A DNA stretch of 64,000 nucleotides, taken from the NCBI GenBank assembly GCA_050084515.1, contig CM114274.1, positions 24,614,001 through 24,678,000 on the forward strand. Direction: 5' to 3'. This document shows, piece after piece, positions 1-11,722 of the stretch. The translations under genes and the position numbers were made by a program. Under the pieces are notes generated by a model that made no database searches, was not told the origin of the DNA, and saw nothing but the letters and a program-made list of their open reading frames with translations. This DNA comes from Blasia pusilla (Eukaryota; Marchantiophyta; Marchantiopsida; Blasiales). Within the stretch, counting starts at the first letter, position 1, and every line of letters begins with the position of its first letter.

Positions 1-1380
1 CAAATGGCAAACCAAAGTCCAATGCAATCAATGGGATACGTGGAATAAAAACTCGATCTCCAATATTCTTCCCTATGATGATTTCAGCATCTATGCAATG
101 TTGCATAAATCCAAGAATCACCAATATCGTCTCGTTTGCTTGTCCTTCTGACCTATTCATGTTTTGTAAGAGCATGATTGGTGCACCAATCTTCAAATTT
201 AAGCGATGCGCAAGTAGTCTAGAAGGCAAGCATGTATTAAAAAATTATGTTGGATGGATATGCCTCATCCCCTCTTTTGGAATAGAGTCGACGCTGAGGT
301 AAATATGCTTCTATACACAATGTGTAACGAATTCGTGATAAAAAATAATATATTTGTACAGAAAGATAGTAAAACAATCCTAAATTCTAAACCCTAAGAG
401 AAAAATTCCATGAAGAAGATGTATGCAGGTTAAAAGATTGCTTGTCCAAGAAATCGAGACATAACATCTCCATTTATGTCATTAACATCTCTATTTCTTG
501 GAGTCTGAATAGATGTATCTCTCAAGAAACCAATGTTATGGAATTGGCTAGGAGAATTATCATAGATCAAATCAATAAGATTAGATATCTTATTACTACC
601 AGTAAAAATTTTAGATGGTAATTATATGAAATCTTCCTCCAAAGAAGGGTGCAAAGGTACACGACCCTCTCCCACTTCCAATAACCAATCAAAAAAACCT
701 TCTTGTTGAGTAGGCAATTGACCTTCCAACCTTTGAATTCGCATGTTTGTTGTCTACTTCATGACCTTTACAATAGATCAAATAAGTAATGTCTTTATGG
801 TAGCTTGGATGATTTGTGTTCGATCCCCATGACAAACAAGTGGCAACACTTGACAAAAGTCACGACCAAATATCATAAGTTTTTTGCCAAATGGTATTTC
901 TCGTAGATCATCTAAAATAACTCCCATAATATCTTGTAAAGTGTGATTCACAACCTCAAATGCATGATGAGGAGTCATAGGTGCTTCTTCATATATAATG
1001 AGCATACCTCATAGATTAAGCATGCTCCATCATTATCGACTAATAAACTATAAATAACAAAGGAAAATAAAATATAAGTTATAATAATTGGACTAAATAA
1101 TCTTTATGTATCAATAGAATTGCATATCAAGTAGTTAATGACACTTACTTGCAAGTAGAGCTCTCATAAAGATTGATGGGGATCTTGAAACACAAATGTG
1201 TAGTACTTCCTCCATCTAACAATAAAGCAACTATTTCAGATGATGCTATAACCAATGCTATATCCCTTACACTCCTTACGATTGCAAGGAGAAGATTATA
1301 TAGAAATGTCTTTCCCGTTCTATCTGGACCATCAATGAAAAATACTTTTGAAGATGATGGAGCATTTAAGCATATTTGAT
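1..1380 (-). pseudogene. PIF1-like helicase remnant of Helitron H1
   Basis: This is the helicase half of a Helitron Rep-helicase protein, read on the minus strand and cut by the window edge. A Walker A-like motif GPDRTGKT lies at 1307-1330, followed by TALAIASSGIAALLL-like and FKIPIN-like blocks. A probable intron follows at 1048-1148, with a GTAAGT donor and a TATAG acceptor. Next come the Walker B region (YEEAPM, 960-1000) and the VLPLV block near 850. Positions 1-300 match the late-helicase segment of Helitron H2 (GFMQH, FIPRIPLIALD). Several frameshifts and stops break the frame. The same intron at the same place in H2 supports the alignment. Known role of the family: unwinding DNA during rolling-circle transposition. 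This copy is inferred to be inactive. Confidence 0.8.
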
Positions 1381-1605
1381 TAAACTCATCATGTATAGCA
1401 TGCCAAATAACACGTTGTCATTCATTCAGACATGCTTATCCAAATTGCACTTGCTCAAATAATTATTCCGTACCACATAATAGTTATTTCTCCTCAAAAT
1501 ATGAAAATGAATGAAGGCTTTGGAAATTAACTTGGGGCATATTAGGAAAGTTAGATAGTCTCTTTCCTTGATCTTGTAAAAAATAATGAATTGCGAACAA
1601 TACAT

Positions 1606-1662
1606 GTCGTGCGCATACACACTGCTACACAACATACATAGCTGGTCACATCCACACCACAC
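1606..1662 (-). repeat. Terminal block E, outer copy
   Basis: 57-bp block ending GCGCACGAC on the minus strand. A near copy lies at 2147-2205. Related blocks end element A3 (32,160-32,220) and the LTR-like unit at 46,277-46,749. Its recurrence at the outer boundary of independent insertions, each followed by a 5-bp target duplication, identifies it as a true transposon terminus. Confidence 0.75.
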
Positions 1663-2143
1663 AAAAATAAGAGTAGTAAAAACGGCACATCCGGCCTAAG
1701 ACTCCACTCCTCTGTCTACATCAGCATATCGAGCCTCGTCCACCCTACGCTATCAAGGAATCTGGACGCTAGCACCCTGGTCCTATCTCACACATGAACA
1801 AGAGAGGTGCTCCAAGGACCCAACATGAGAAAGATGATTTGAGGAAGCCATCTTCCTCCCTTATACAGTTGTGGTGAGAGCCAAAAGGCTCTTCCCCTAA
1901 AACTACCAACCCCCCTTGGTAACCTACGCGCACAAGTTACCAGAGGCGGACGACCTGCTGAATAAGTCACCCGGTTGTGAAAGAGTCCAACAAGAAAGTT
2001 GTCCGAAACAACGTTCCTGACACAACGGACATATCTTGAGCCTCATCTAACACCTCGGGACGAAGTTACACTCGACACAATCCGCAGGCTCTCTATGCCG
2101 TCGCCACGATAGATCTCTACCTATCGGCTACTAAGATGTGATA
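1663..2143 (-). repeat. Element A1 internal second copy of block P
   Basis: Direct copy of 6712-7179, diverged by many substitutions. It is flanked on both sides by E-block copies (1606-1662 and 2147-2205). P plus E2 (1606-2143, 538 bp) could be read as a 3' LTR beginning TATC and ending GCACGAC. However, the 5' end of the element carries P without E, so the two ends do not match as normal LTRs do. Confidence 0.7.
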
Positions 2144-2299
2144 GTTGTCGTGCGCATACACATTGCTACAAAACATACGTCGCTGGTCACATCCACATCA
2201 CACAATATCGATCTTCCCAACACACGGGTCGATCCATCCATAAACCAAAAAACACACACATATACATCGAGACCCCACAACCGCCCCCCTAGTTGGCAA

Positions 2300-2480
2300 T
2301 TGGGTCCCCCTAACTCTAGATAGTAAACACTTATGTACCTGACATGATCTACCATCCTATACACATCTAGCACCATCGGTGCTATCGTGCCCGCAACACT
2401 GCCACATTGTAGAAACCTGCCATGTTGATCCCTCCAAAGAGATCTAACACTCTTGTACCCTGCTCCAAATATAGGCACGG
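2300..2480 (-). pseudogene. Cytosine-5 methyltransferase motif I remnant, element A1
   Basis: The minus-strand translation at 2459-2424 reads GTRVLDLFGGIN, the S-adenosylmethionine-binding motif I of C5-cytosine methyltransferases (compare the VLDLFGGI.TG form in element A4). Downstream, the methyltransferase similarity stops and the sequence runs into the terminal E block. The same truncated arrangement recurs in A3, so the deletion was probably present in a shared non-autonomous parent. Only motif I is left, so no enzyme is possible. Confidence 0.6.
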
Positions 2481-2769
2481 CTCCACGCTTGCCTCATAAG
2501 CTCATCAGCACTCCACTCATCTCAACGATCATCCCCAACAACAATAAAGAAGCTCTGCACCATGGGAAGAGACATCCACCCTCACATGTCTCTCCGTGGG
2601 ACTATACGCTATGGGAATGTCCTCCGCATGTGTGTCCCTCTCCCCAAACCCTCCTGATCAACGGACACCACCTGTGAATGTTGCCAACGTGGTCATCGTG
2701 TCCTCACGTGGTCGACCACCACTACTCCCTGCAAACAACATCGGTAGATGACTCACCCGTCCATCACCT

Positions 2770-3530
2770 CATCGCCACCTTGGCCGATAAGAAACCGTCT
2801 CCTCCCAAAAATCCAGAATAAACCTATGGTGATATAACACCATACTCCCTACCAACACATCATATGACTCCGCCGATGTGATAATCGCCCAAGTGCGCAC
2901 CATCGCACTATCCATCTCATGCTCTGGTTGGAGTCTAACCACCAACTCCTGTTGAGTCATGTACTGCGTGGGTGATACACCCCCAATAGAGGTCTGTATC
3001 TGAAAGGGACAACGCTCAATGTCGCCTTTCCGTAAACCCAATGCCAATACGCCGCCTTCCCTAACATCAAGGGCTGCGCTCCCGAATCAAGTACGACGCG
3101 CTGCGGGTGGTACACCGTACCTATGGGACTAACCAAGCAAAAAACTCTTGCTTTGTTATCCAACAACACCACACCTGGTGTGATCATAGCTTGCTCTATT
3201 GCTAGCCGAGCTGGCATATCTACCAACTTTGCCGCCACCGCATGCCATGACTCACTGGGGGATGTCCCGAGCACCTACTCTGAGGGCAAGTCCACCACCT
3301 CCTCAACTACCTCTTAACGAGAGGCAATCACCTCTCCATGCTCACACAATGTGGCGGCCAACCAGAACACCTCTATTGGTCCAAATCCCAATGTTGCCAA
3401 CTCCATGGCGGAAAATAGTGGAGCGTGGCTCACCCTAGTGGCCACCTCCAACAACATGGTCGACACTGGCTCCATCCAAGTGGGCATAGGAGTCGTCTCT
3501 CCAACTCCTCGTGACGTCAACGCACCTGTC
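2770..3530 (-). pseudogene. Retropepsin-like region and downstream conserved block of element A1
   Basis: The minus-strand frame at 3274-2957 contains VVLDSGAQPLMLG (about 3100-3065), with the aspartic-protease DSG triad. It is preceded by a helical segment (APLFSAMELATLG, near 3420) shared with A3 and A4. After a frameshift, 3047-2769 carries ESYDVLVGSMVLY..FILDFWEE..YRPRW, a block conserved in all four relatives here. The DSG triad is intact only in this copy: A3 has DLR and A4 has DPR at the same place. Known role of retropepsins: gag-pol cleavage. Confidence 0.65.
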
Positions 3531-3599
3531 CCATCTGTGGGTACCGCCGGTCATTGAGGCACCATCGACGATGTATGTAGTGCCTCCAAAAATGTGAAC

Positions 3600-5200
3600 G
3601 ACTAGGGAACCTTGGCCTGCCGCCCATCGGTCCCCTTCTATGGGTCAGTGTCCACCCCACCTCTCAATGGCTCAATCACTCTCGCAGCACCCCGAGTCAC
3701 CACCGCAGCAGCCTCAACCTAAGCCACACTGCATATAAACCTCAACCGCGTATAGTCCTCCCCCGTATCCTGATACGATGTGGAGACTGGAGCCACACTA
3801 GCTACTCTTGGCTCCGTGCCTATCACTTGTTGCATCATCGTCATGGTAGCAATCCTCTGCTCTATCTGATCGACGCGAGTGAGGAGCGCTACATTGAGTG
3901 CACGTCCTCCATCTCCTGTAACTAGTGATGGCACTCTTCCACCACCATCATCAACTCCTTGATCACCACCAACTCTCTCACCCCTAGACCCTATGCCTAC
4001 CTTTGGACATATCGTTCGGTAAAGATCAAAACACCTATCCCTAGTGTGACCATATTGGTGATAATGATCATATTGCAACTATGGTGGGGCCATCCTCTGT
4101 GGCTCCTGAGCAATTGTAGGTGCCCTTGGCCCTCTTCCGTGATGTGGGAAGTCCCTCTGCCTATGTGGCCTGCCACACGTCCAAGAAGCTAACCTTGATC
4201 CTTGCAGGGAAACATATGTTGGTACGGGCTGTTGCCTCATCGGTTCACGATACCCGCCCTACTCTCTAGGCCCACCGGCTTGCTCCTGTGGTACTAGTGC
4301 ATGCACGGGCACCTGTGGGTCTACTCCTACTCGTCAATCCATCGCGACCCGAGAAAATCCTGTGGTCATCACCTGCTCCTCACTCATGTTAAGCTCTACC
4401 CGCTCACACAACTCAAAAACCACCTTCAATGTGGGCTTCGCTCTGTGAAGCAACATGGCATCCCGAACTCTCCTCTATTGCTCCTTGTCCAAAACCCCGT
4501 ACCAATACTGTACTGAATCTGCCTCAGTCATCCCATATGTGGCAACGATCAACCATCGCATGCGCGTGAATGCCTCTCTCAGACTCTCACCCAATCGTTG
4601 TTGAAAATCATGTAGACTTTTCAGCTTTTCTGTATGCATGCCTTCGTAGCTCCTCCCCAATTGTCCGAAGAACTCCACTGTAGGATTGAAACTAGGTGAC
4701 CCTTTGCCACAAGAGGTCACTGCCATCTCACCCACCTCATTGTCCTTCTCTCCATCTAGTCTCTGGTCTCTCTGCTCTTATGATCCCATCATATGCCTTG
4801 TGACCACTAGTGGATACATACCCTGGATCCCAATTCATCCTCCAAGCATCGATCTCTATTGAATATAGTGATCGAAACTCCATGTAATCATCAATCGGAG
4901 GACCCTCCAAGTGCTGGAACAACCCCTTCCATGCCATAAAAGGGTTGAACTATGTCGCGGTCCGTATCTCCTGGAAGTTGCACCAGGTGTTAAACTCATG
5001 GATGAAGTCATCTAGGTCGATGGTTCCCACTACACCCAAGAAACTATGCATGCTCCAATGGCCCATGTCGTCCGTCTCTCCCCACGTAACAGTGTCCCCG
5101 TCTGGGATCTCGTCACCAGACTCGCTGTCTAGTGATGACAATCCAGCTACGGATGGAAGTCAAGATGGCTCCTTGCTCGTAACCCCTCGATATCTCACTC
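3600..5200 (-). pseudogene. gag of element A1
   Basis: Several overlapping minus-strand frames together make a gag-like protein, also recognisable in elements A2, A3 and A4. The blocks in order are: GTIDLDDFI near 5030; a KGLFQHLEG..DDY..F segment near 4910; a SLHDFQQR..ESLREAF segment near 4600, typical of retroelement capsid; and a zinc-knuckle remnant near 4040 (YGHTRDRCFD) in which the first cysteines have become tyrosine. Frame breaks occur between segments. Known role: capsid and nucleocapsid of retrotransposon particles. This copy cannot make a full protein without frameshifting. Antisense frames over this region are shadows. Confidence 0.7.
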
Positions 5201-6711
5201 CACTCCGTATCACACCACCACCACTACTCGAACTACCCCGTTCTTCCCAACCCTGGAAGAACGTCATGATGATCACCCTGTCTCACCCGCTCAGACTCAC
5301 CAAGAGTCTCCTACACTCCTCACTAGCTCACGTATGCTAATGGTAACCCTGTGATGACACACCCGGCCTCACGCACACTCAACACTCGGGCTCACCCTGA
5401 GCCTCCCAACTATCTCACCTAATCACCAACATACGCTCGGGTCATACACTCGATCCCTACTTGGCAACCGCCATACAAACATGCTACATATGCAAGAAGT
5501 CTACACTCCTCACCATAATTGAACCCATCTAGCACGTGCTACTACCAGACCCAACACCCTCACTGACACGAGACAAGTGGAGGAATAAGGACTTGAATGA
5601 GTAACCTGAATACTCCCGCCAATCAACTGCTCCATCAACACTCACTCCTCCATGTGGAATCTCAACCTCAGTAGCACAACCATCTCCTCACACAACAAGT
5701 CAATCCTCCGGTCAACAAATGTGGACAACCCGTCAGCATCATGCGCATTTAACACTCCCCCGCAAACTCTCCCCTGCAAACTGTCAGCATCATGCGCATT
5801 TAACACTCCTACATTCACTCTATCTCCCCGGCTTCTTGGGACGCAACCCTTCTCTCCCGGCATGGAAGGGGTTGTTCCAGCACTTGGAGGGTCCTTCTTG
5901 AGCCGACTCCCTTCCTTCTTCACGTATGAGACCCCATATCTTACCCCGTTCACTATGCCTATGCCTACTCTACCTACGCGCTCCCGCTCCCACACTGCCT
6001 TAGGCACGCGGTCCTATGCAGGACCTCCCTCCTTCCACCTTCTCCTTACCTCTCTCCGGGATACACGGCACTTGTTTCGCGCTCCCATGTGGCACGTGTC
6101 CCTATTACGCTGCCCTCGCGTTCCTTCTTACCACTTCCGGAGCACACCTGGCTGCATCTCCTTACTTCTCTTTCCTTGTCAGACCGTGCTATTGCCTTGT
6201 TATACTTTGAGCGGCAACACACAGCCTTTTCCCTTCCCGTTCTCCATGGCTCGACTCGAGTCACCTCGGCCTACTGGCCGTTTGTGTTCTTTCTCGTGCC
6301 AACTCCGCCGCCACCTTGATGGCCGTTCTCCACCTGGTACTCTTCTCCAACCGCGCCTGAAAACTTCATGCGCACTTAACTCGGTTCTTGTAACCCGGTT
6401 GATGGTTTTACTAAATAGCCCCCCCAGCAGCTCAAAGATCTAACTCTCCTTCCCGCTTACTCCCGACATTCCCGCTTTCTGGTGATACTACACCTGCCGC
6501 CACACTCTGTGCTACACTCTGCTGCTCGTTCTCATCACTCTGCACCAACGAAATCCATGAAAAACGGACAATGCTTGCGCGTACGGCCTTTTGAATGAAA
6601 AAATTGACAAAGCAAACGCCAACCGACGCCTCGAGGGCTCCCAACCAAGGCAACTTGCTTGCCTACCTGCAAACAAAAGATTACCCTTGCCCCCTTGCAT
6701 CTTTCTCATGT

Positions 6712-7179
6712 AAAAATAAGAGTAGTAAAAATGGCACATCCGGCCTAAAACTCCACTCCTCAGTCTACATCGGCATATCTAGCCTTGTCCACCCTGCGCT
6801 ATCAAGGAATCCGGATGCTAGGACTCTAGTCCTATCTCACACACGAACAAGAGAGGTGCTCCAACGGCCCAACATGAGAAAAATGGCTTGAGAAAGCCAT
6901 CTTCCTCCCTTATGTAGGTGTGGGAAGAGCCAAAAGGCTCTTCCCCTAAAAATAGCAACCCCCTTGGTAACTTGCGTGCACAGGTTACTAGGGGCGGGTG
7001 ACCTGTTGAACAAGTCACCCGGCCAACAGGAAAGTTGTCCGAAACAAAGTTCCTCACACAATGGACCTATCGTGAACTTCATCCGACACCTCGAGACAAA
7101 GTTACACTGGACACAATCCGCTGGCTCTCTATGTCGTCATCACGATATATCTCTACCTATCGGCTACTAAGATATGACA
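6712..7179 (-). repeat. Element A1 5' terminal block P
   Basis: This 468-bp block starts TGTCATATC at 7179 and is repeated with clear similarity at 1663-2143. A third copy, in the opposite orientation, begins element A3 at 27,461. It contains a short inverted segment around the GAAGAGCC..GGCTCTTCC hairpin (near 6925-6945). The block resembles an LTR promoter region, but unlike a complete LTR it is not followed by the E block found at the element's other end. Confidence 0.75.
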
Positions 7180-7910
7180 TGCATTATTAGTGATATCATG
7201 ATCAATAGGAAGATTAAGAATTCTCGAGCATGTGTAAGAAACTGAAGACTTTTAGGACCAACATCTGAAATCAACGATGTCAAGAATGGAGGAGACGATT
7301 TGTAGAGGGGTAATTGTATTCTCTCATGGCCAAAATATGTGCCGTATGGTGATTCACTAAACTTTGTACCTTTGAACCTTTCACATTTCCAATCTAAGGC
7401 ACGACATGAGGGGCATATCTCTATCATGGAATCCAATGTATGACGACCGCTAGTACAATTCAAACTCCTTTGTAATCGCAACTTCCTAATATCACTCTCT
7501 AGGAAACTTGGTCTTCTTGCCAGATTGAGTAGTGTATTTTGTTTTACAACCCTATCAACAGTAGACAACGAACGAATTGTGGAAGCATTTGGTTGGGTGG
7601 AACTTTGTGGAGGTAACACAACTCTATTGACAATAGAAGACACATGATCTACTATTGACCTTACTTCATCCCTAACATGGAAAAGAGTCCAAGAATTTTG
7701 TATGATTTCATGTTCACCATGAATAGGAATAGTGGTAACTCAACTCGTGGTGGTACACGAGTAGTTGGCCCGATTATGGATGCTTTCTGGATAACTTCAT
7801 GGAGTCCACAATTAGGTAACTCAAGCCTTGGCGATATATAAATGTACTCTGTGTGAGCTCTTTGATTTTCTCCCACTGTTACTCCATCCTCATTTGAAGG
7901 CCTGAAAAAA
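7180..7910 (-). pseudogene. Helitron H1 Rep N-terminal region
   Basis: The minus-strand frame 7643-7167 matches the N-terminal domain seen in Helitron H2. It has LARRPSFLESDIRKL, then CPSCRALDWKCERF (a Cys pair plus WKCER, a hallmark of plant Helitron Rep proteins), then PPFLTSLISD. A further short frame at 7876-7661 may be the preceding exon region. The sequence stops at 7184 where element A1 begins. On the far side of A1 the Helitron resumes only in the helicase part, so the Rep catalytic region is missing. Confidence 0.75.
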
Positions 7911-8860
7911 TAAATAATAGGTCAACATACATTGATCATACATATGCCTAGCATAAATGTTTATGTATCTCACACGAATAGAGCTTTGTTATTCTTAAGA
8001 ACAAAGTTGTAATTATCTCGACTTATGTATAAAGCTCAGTATCAACTCTCAATCGTAAAGAATTGGTTGAAGTAAATGGTTACCTGAGTAAGTGTTTTGT
8101 GCACTGTATTTGCTTAAGGAGTGTCTACTTTCAATGCACTATATAAATATAGTCGGCTCTGCACAGTTCTCGAGAATAAGATAACCCTAAAAATTGTTTC
8201 ACAACTTTTGGGGAGGGAAGGGCCTCGTCATCAACATACCTCCCTTGTTACGATCATAATTGTCACCTAGATAGAATTTAAAAGTAAGAAAAAACTGCTT
8301 AGAAGTACAGCAGTGACTGTAAACGTCAAGCTAAATAAACCCTCAAGGGGTCGACAGACAAGTGTAACGCTCTACTAACACCCGAAATCAAAGACAAATT
8401 TTATGAGGTGTTTGTGTGGGCGAAAAGGCACTCTCCCATAATAATAATATAGATGAACAAAGTAACCTATTGGTAGGTTAGTATGAACAACAATACTTTC
8501 GACTAAGTCATGCCAATTTCATAGGTAGGGTAGTACAAATAGTTCATATCTGGTTATTGAATAGGTTACACAAACTTGTTATGATGGACAAACTTGAAAG
8601 ATAAGGGAACATACGTGATCATGATCACTAGTAACCTTTGAGATTATAAAGGAACATAACGAAAAGTATGAATCAAGACCCACTACCTTCCAATTTCTGT
8701 GTTATACCATGCTTTGACGAGTTTACCACAATGTCGGAGTCCAAATCGGAGTCTTCTCAACAGTATACGTATTTGGGTAGTAGCCAAATACGTCACGCCA
8801 ATATGAGCGTGGCATTTGAATCAAATTAAACGTTTAACATGCAATGAAGGTTCTCCTTAA
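7911..8860. other. No recognised gene
   Basis: AT-rich sequence without a convincing open frame, terminal repeat or RNA gene. It may include the 5' end of Helitron H1, but I could not place a TC terminus. Confidence 0.5.
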
Positions 8861-8990
8861 AATCGGGACATCTTAAAGTGGCAAAACTGCGCGCGAAATT
8901 TTCAGCATTCGAATAGAACTAAACTAATCGGGACATCTTAAAGTGGCAAAACTGCGCGCGAAACTTTCCGCATTCGAATAGAACTAAACT
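8861..8990. repeat. 65-bp tandem direct repeat, two units
   Basis: Units at 8861-8925 and 8926-8990 begin AATCGGGACATCTTAAAG and include AAACTGCGCGCGAAA. They differ at only a few bases, so the duplication is recent. No coding role is apparent. Confidence 0.85.
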
Positions 8991-9840
8991 GAGAATGATA
9001 CCCCCACCGCATGGTCATCTCCAGATCGGACAGGTCTGGATTTCCTACTGATCAGTGATGAAAGCGGAATATTACTGTCTTGTGGGAGCGGTGGGGGAGG
9101 ACTTCGGCGAGGACTCCCATAAGTGCAGGGCCTCCTCTCATGTTTCTGGAGGCACGCATATTGCATATGACATGCATGGATACCCGGACCCGGTGGAGAT
9201 GGTCTAAAGTCCCCATCTGTGTAGGCTTTATCCGTTCCCGTTAGTAATCTAAAATGCAGTGACTTATCGACCCACCGACCAGCCGCTCACTTGGGTTTAC
9301 GAGCCGAGTAGCTGAGTTTTTTCATGTTTGGGCTCGACCTTTACGCTGTTTCTACCGAAGGTGACGGAGGCTGATTTCTTTGGATTCGAGTTCCAGTGTT
9401 GTCTCCCCGCCGTCTCTCTAATCCAACTGATGTCGATCGAAGCAAGTCATTCACAGTAGTCGAGCCGAGCTACTCTGACTACGCTGACATATCCCCGGTT
9501 TGAGGATGGGACGTTTAGAGAACCTAACTGCAGGCTGCTCAAAACTAGAGTCCGGACAATTGAAGTGAGGATGCATTCACATCCAAGATATCAGGTTTGC
9601 TCCGGGTTGATTCCAACAAAAGGAAATCGTATAGAAAAAGATCGAATCACTGCGGACCGACAGGACAAACTGCCAGATTGAGTCACGCTGGAGCTTCAAA
9701 TTGGACGAGGATAAGGAGATGTCCGGGTTCGGTTCAAAGTGGCTTTCCATCTAGGGACCTACATGGATGGGGATGCACAAATAGGTGAACTACCGATTCT
9801 CTTCTCCTCCCCAGCGAAGGTAAGACGCCATGGTATCTGC
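8991..9840. other. No recognised gene
   Basis: GC-richer unique-looking DNA with only short frames on either strand, none similar to anything I recognise. The right part merges into the chalcone-synthase duplication, which is recognisable from about 9845. Confidence 0.45.
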
Positions 9841-10180
9841 CGTTGGTTGTACGACGACATCATTCAACAGTCCTCAAGAGACCAGTTATAATCATGTACT
9901 TTGCATCTGAAATAAAGTTGAGTCACGTCATGCGTTAAGCGTTCAATTTGATAGACATTCGGGTCTTTCGGCCTCTGAAGTGGTCTTTTCATTTGTACTC
10001 ATATAGTCAGACGTCACGATACATGGAACCAATCGGCCATGATGACCTGGATTGGATCCGGATCAAGTCCTGAGGTTTTTTAAGCCGTTGAGACAGGTGG
10101 AGTCGAATTATATACAAAGAATCGATAGAATCTAATTCCGGTTTCCAAGTGACAGAATTAAAACCGAAGTTTCAGATAAA

Positions 10181-11722
10181 TCATTCTCGGGCTATAGGTA
10201 ACGCCTTCAGCACAGACACCTCCACTGTCAATCCGGGCCCGAACGCTACGACGAGTCCCCATTCGCAACCTTCTCCCGTGGTGCTGGCGTTCATCGCGAC
10301 GGATCCCTTTCGCATTTGATCCAGCACAAACAGCACACTGGCTCCCGACATGTTTCCGTAATCATAAAGAACATCCCGGGTGGCCTTCAGCTTCTCGGGC
10401 TTCAATTCCAGCTTCTTCTCCACTTCATCGAGGATCGCGCGGCCCCCAGGGTGTACGCACCAGAAGATATCGTTCCATCCCGGGGATCCTGCTACCTGAA
10501 TGGCTCGATTGAAGATCGGGAGAGTGTTCCGGGAGATGAGGCCGGGCACATCCTTGAGCAGATGGAAAATGAGACCCGCCTCGGTCAAGCGTCCCTCGAT
10601 GGCGCCATCACTCTCCGGCAGAACCGTCTCCCTGACCAGTGGATCTCGAATTGGGGTTTCTCCACTAGGGGCACCGGGTCGGAACCTACGATGAGCACGG
10701 AAGCCCGTCGCCGAAGATGGCCGAGCCCACCAAGTTGTCGAGATGTTCTTCGTTCGGTGCTCGAAACGTGACGCAGGTGAGCTCGCTCACCACTGTGAGC
10801 ACCCTCGCGCCTTTGTTATTCTCGGCCAGATCCTTGGCAACGCGCAGAACCGTAGCTCCTCCGAAGCATCCTTGCTGGTACAGCATGGTGCGGTTGACGT
10901 TGGGATTGAGGCCCAGAAGTCTGGTGAGCGTGAGGTCTGCTCCGGGCATGTTCACACCGCTCGTGGTGGCGAACACCACGTGAGTGATTTGGTCCCTGGG
11001 CTGTCCCCATTCTTCGAGCGCCTGGACGGCTGCCTTCTCCGCGAGCCTGGGCACCTCCCGGATGGCAATGTCTTGTCGGACGTCCAAGGAAGCATCCTTG
11101 TAAGTGCACATGGCCGGATTAGCCTTGAGTATATCTTCGGTGCAATGGAAGTAACGTTGGTTGATCGCTGAATTCTGGCCTGCGTTAGACGAGGAACGAT
11201 AATCAAGGTCAGCAACGGATGCGTACGGCAAATCAAGATTTCGAATTTGCAGAATAAATCTTACTAGAACGGAATGTCACTGTGGTAAACTCCTAAATTG
11301 CTGTAGCTTTGAACAACGGATGGCTCGTTTCTCTTGTAAGAGACGAATCTGTAGATGCAATTGAAGGTCCTAGACAAAGTAATTTCCCGTTGAATTGACC
11401 ATAATGAAAGACCCATGCAAGTTTGAAGTATACTGCAGGTGATGGGCATTTGCGAACTCTCGCTGTAGGGCCAGTGAGAGCTCTACAGAGTGACACTGAA
11501 GAAAACTGAAGCTCTAAATAGTAACACTCAGAGATTGTTGGATAGGTGTCACTCACATATACGCGCGAATTTGGCCTTCAGTGCTGTCTTGTGGCTGCAG
11601 TTGGTGATGTCGAAGAAGAAGTCTGCATACTCGCTCTGCGGATACGCGGTGGGTGGAGTAGCCTTGCCGATGGCCAACACCGTTGCAGGTCCCACAGCCC
11701 TCTCGTGCTTGTAAGCAGCCAT
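10181..11722 (-). pseudogene. CHS: Chalcone synthase-type polyketide synthase, copy 1, frameshifted
   Basis: Minus-strand two-exon gene: exon 1 11722-11557, intron 11556-11180 (GTGAGT donor, AACGCAG acceptor), exon 2 11179-10181. The intron splits a Cys codon after its first base, the conserved position in plant CHS genes. Exon 1 encodes [20 protein letters not shown].... Compared with the intact copy at 48,197-49,740, exon 2 lacks one C at each of two C-runs, 10,704-10,706 and 10,630-10,632. The frame terminates at 10,686 after about 219 residues. The nucleophile region QQGCFGG remains, but the catalytic His (CVHPGG) and Asn (YGNMS) lie beyond the break in an unreachable frame. The promoter and splice sites look normal. 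Because both lesions are homopolymer undercalls, an assembly error is a live alternative; otherwise this is a very young pseudogene. Confidence 0.9.

Larger units (their letters stand above)
1606..7179 (-). mobile_element. Gypsy-derived element A1 with gag, protease and methyltransferase remnant
   Basis: Read on the minus strand, the element starts TGTCATATCTTAG at 7179 and ends GCGCACGAC at 1606. Flanking five-mers are TGCAT (7180-7184) and TACAT (1601-1605), a 4/5 target duplication. In element orientation the order is: terminal block P (7179-6712), leader, gag (about 5200-3600), protease-like region (3530-2950), a conserved VLVG/LDFWEE block (2900-2770), methyltransferase motif I (2459-2424), terminal block E (2205-2147), a second P (2143-1663) and a second E (1662-1606). 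No reverse transcriptase, RNase H or integrase is visible. It sits in Helitron H1, exactly where H1 lacks about 2.6 kb compared with H2. The 5-bp duplication and TG start fit integrase-mediated insertion. Confidence 0.8.

Noticed and set aside
2145-2205. Block E1 as a polypurine tract or primer-binding site.
   Set aside because: It is not purine-rich and is a copy of the terminal E block.
4945-5340. 131-residue plus-strand frame.
   Set aside because: Antisense shadow of the A1 gag region, whose minus-strand translation matches the gag of A3 and A4.
5652-6443. 263-residue plus-strand open frame.
   Set aside because: It lies antisense to the leader of element A1, is low in recognisable motifs and rich in repeated short words; it is not conserved in A3.
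8861-8990. Possible CRISPR-like repeat-spacer structure.
   Set aside because: Only two directly abutting 65-bp units without spacers, in a plant-like genome.
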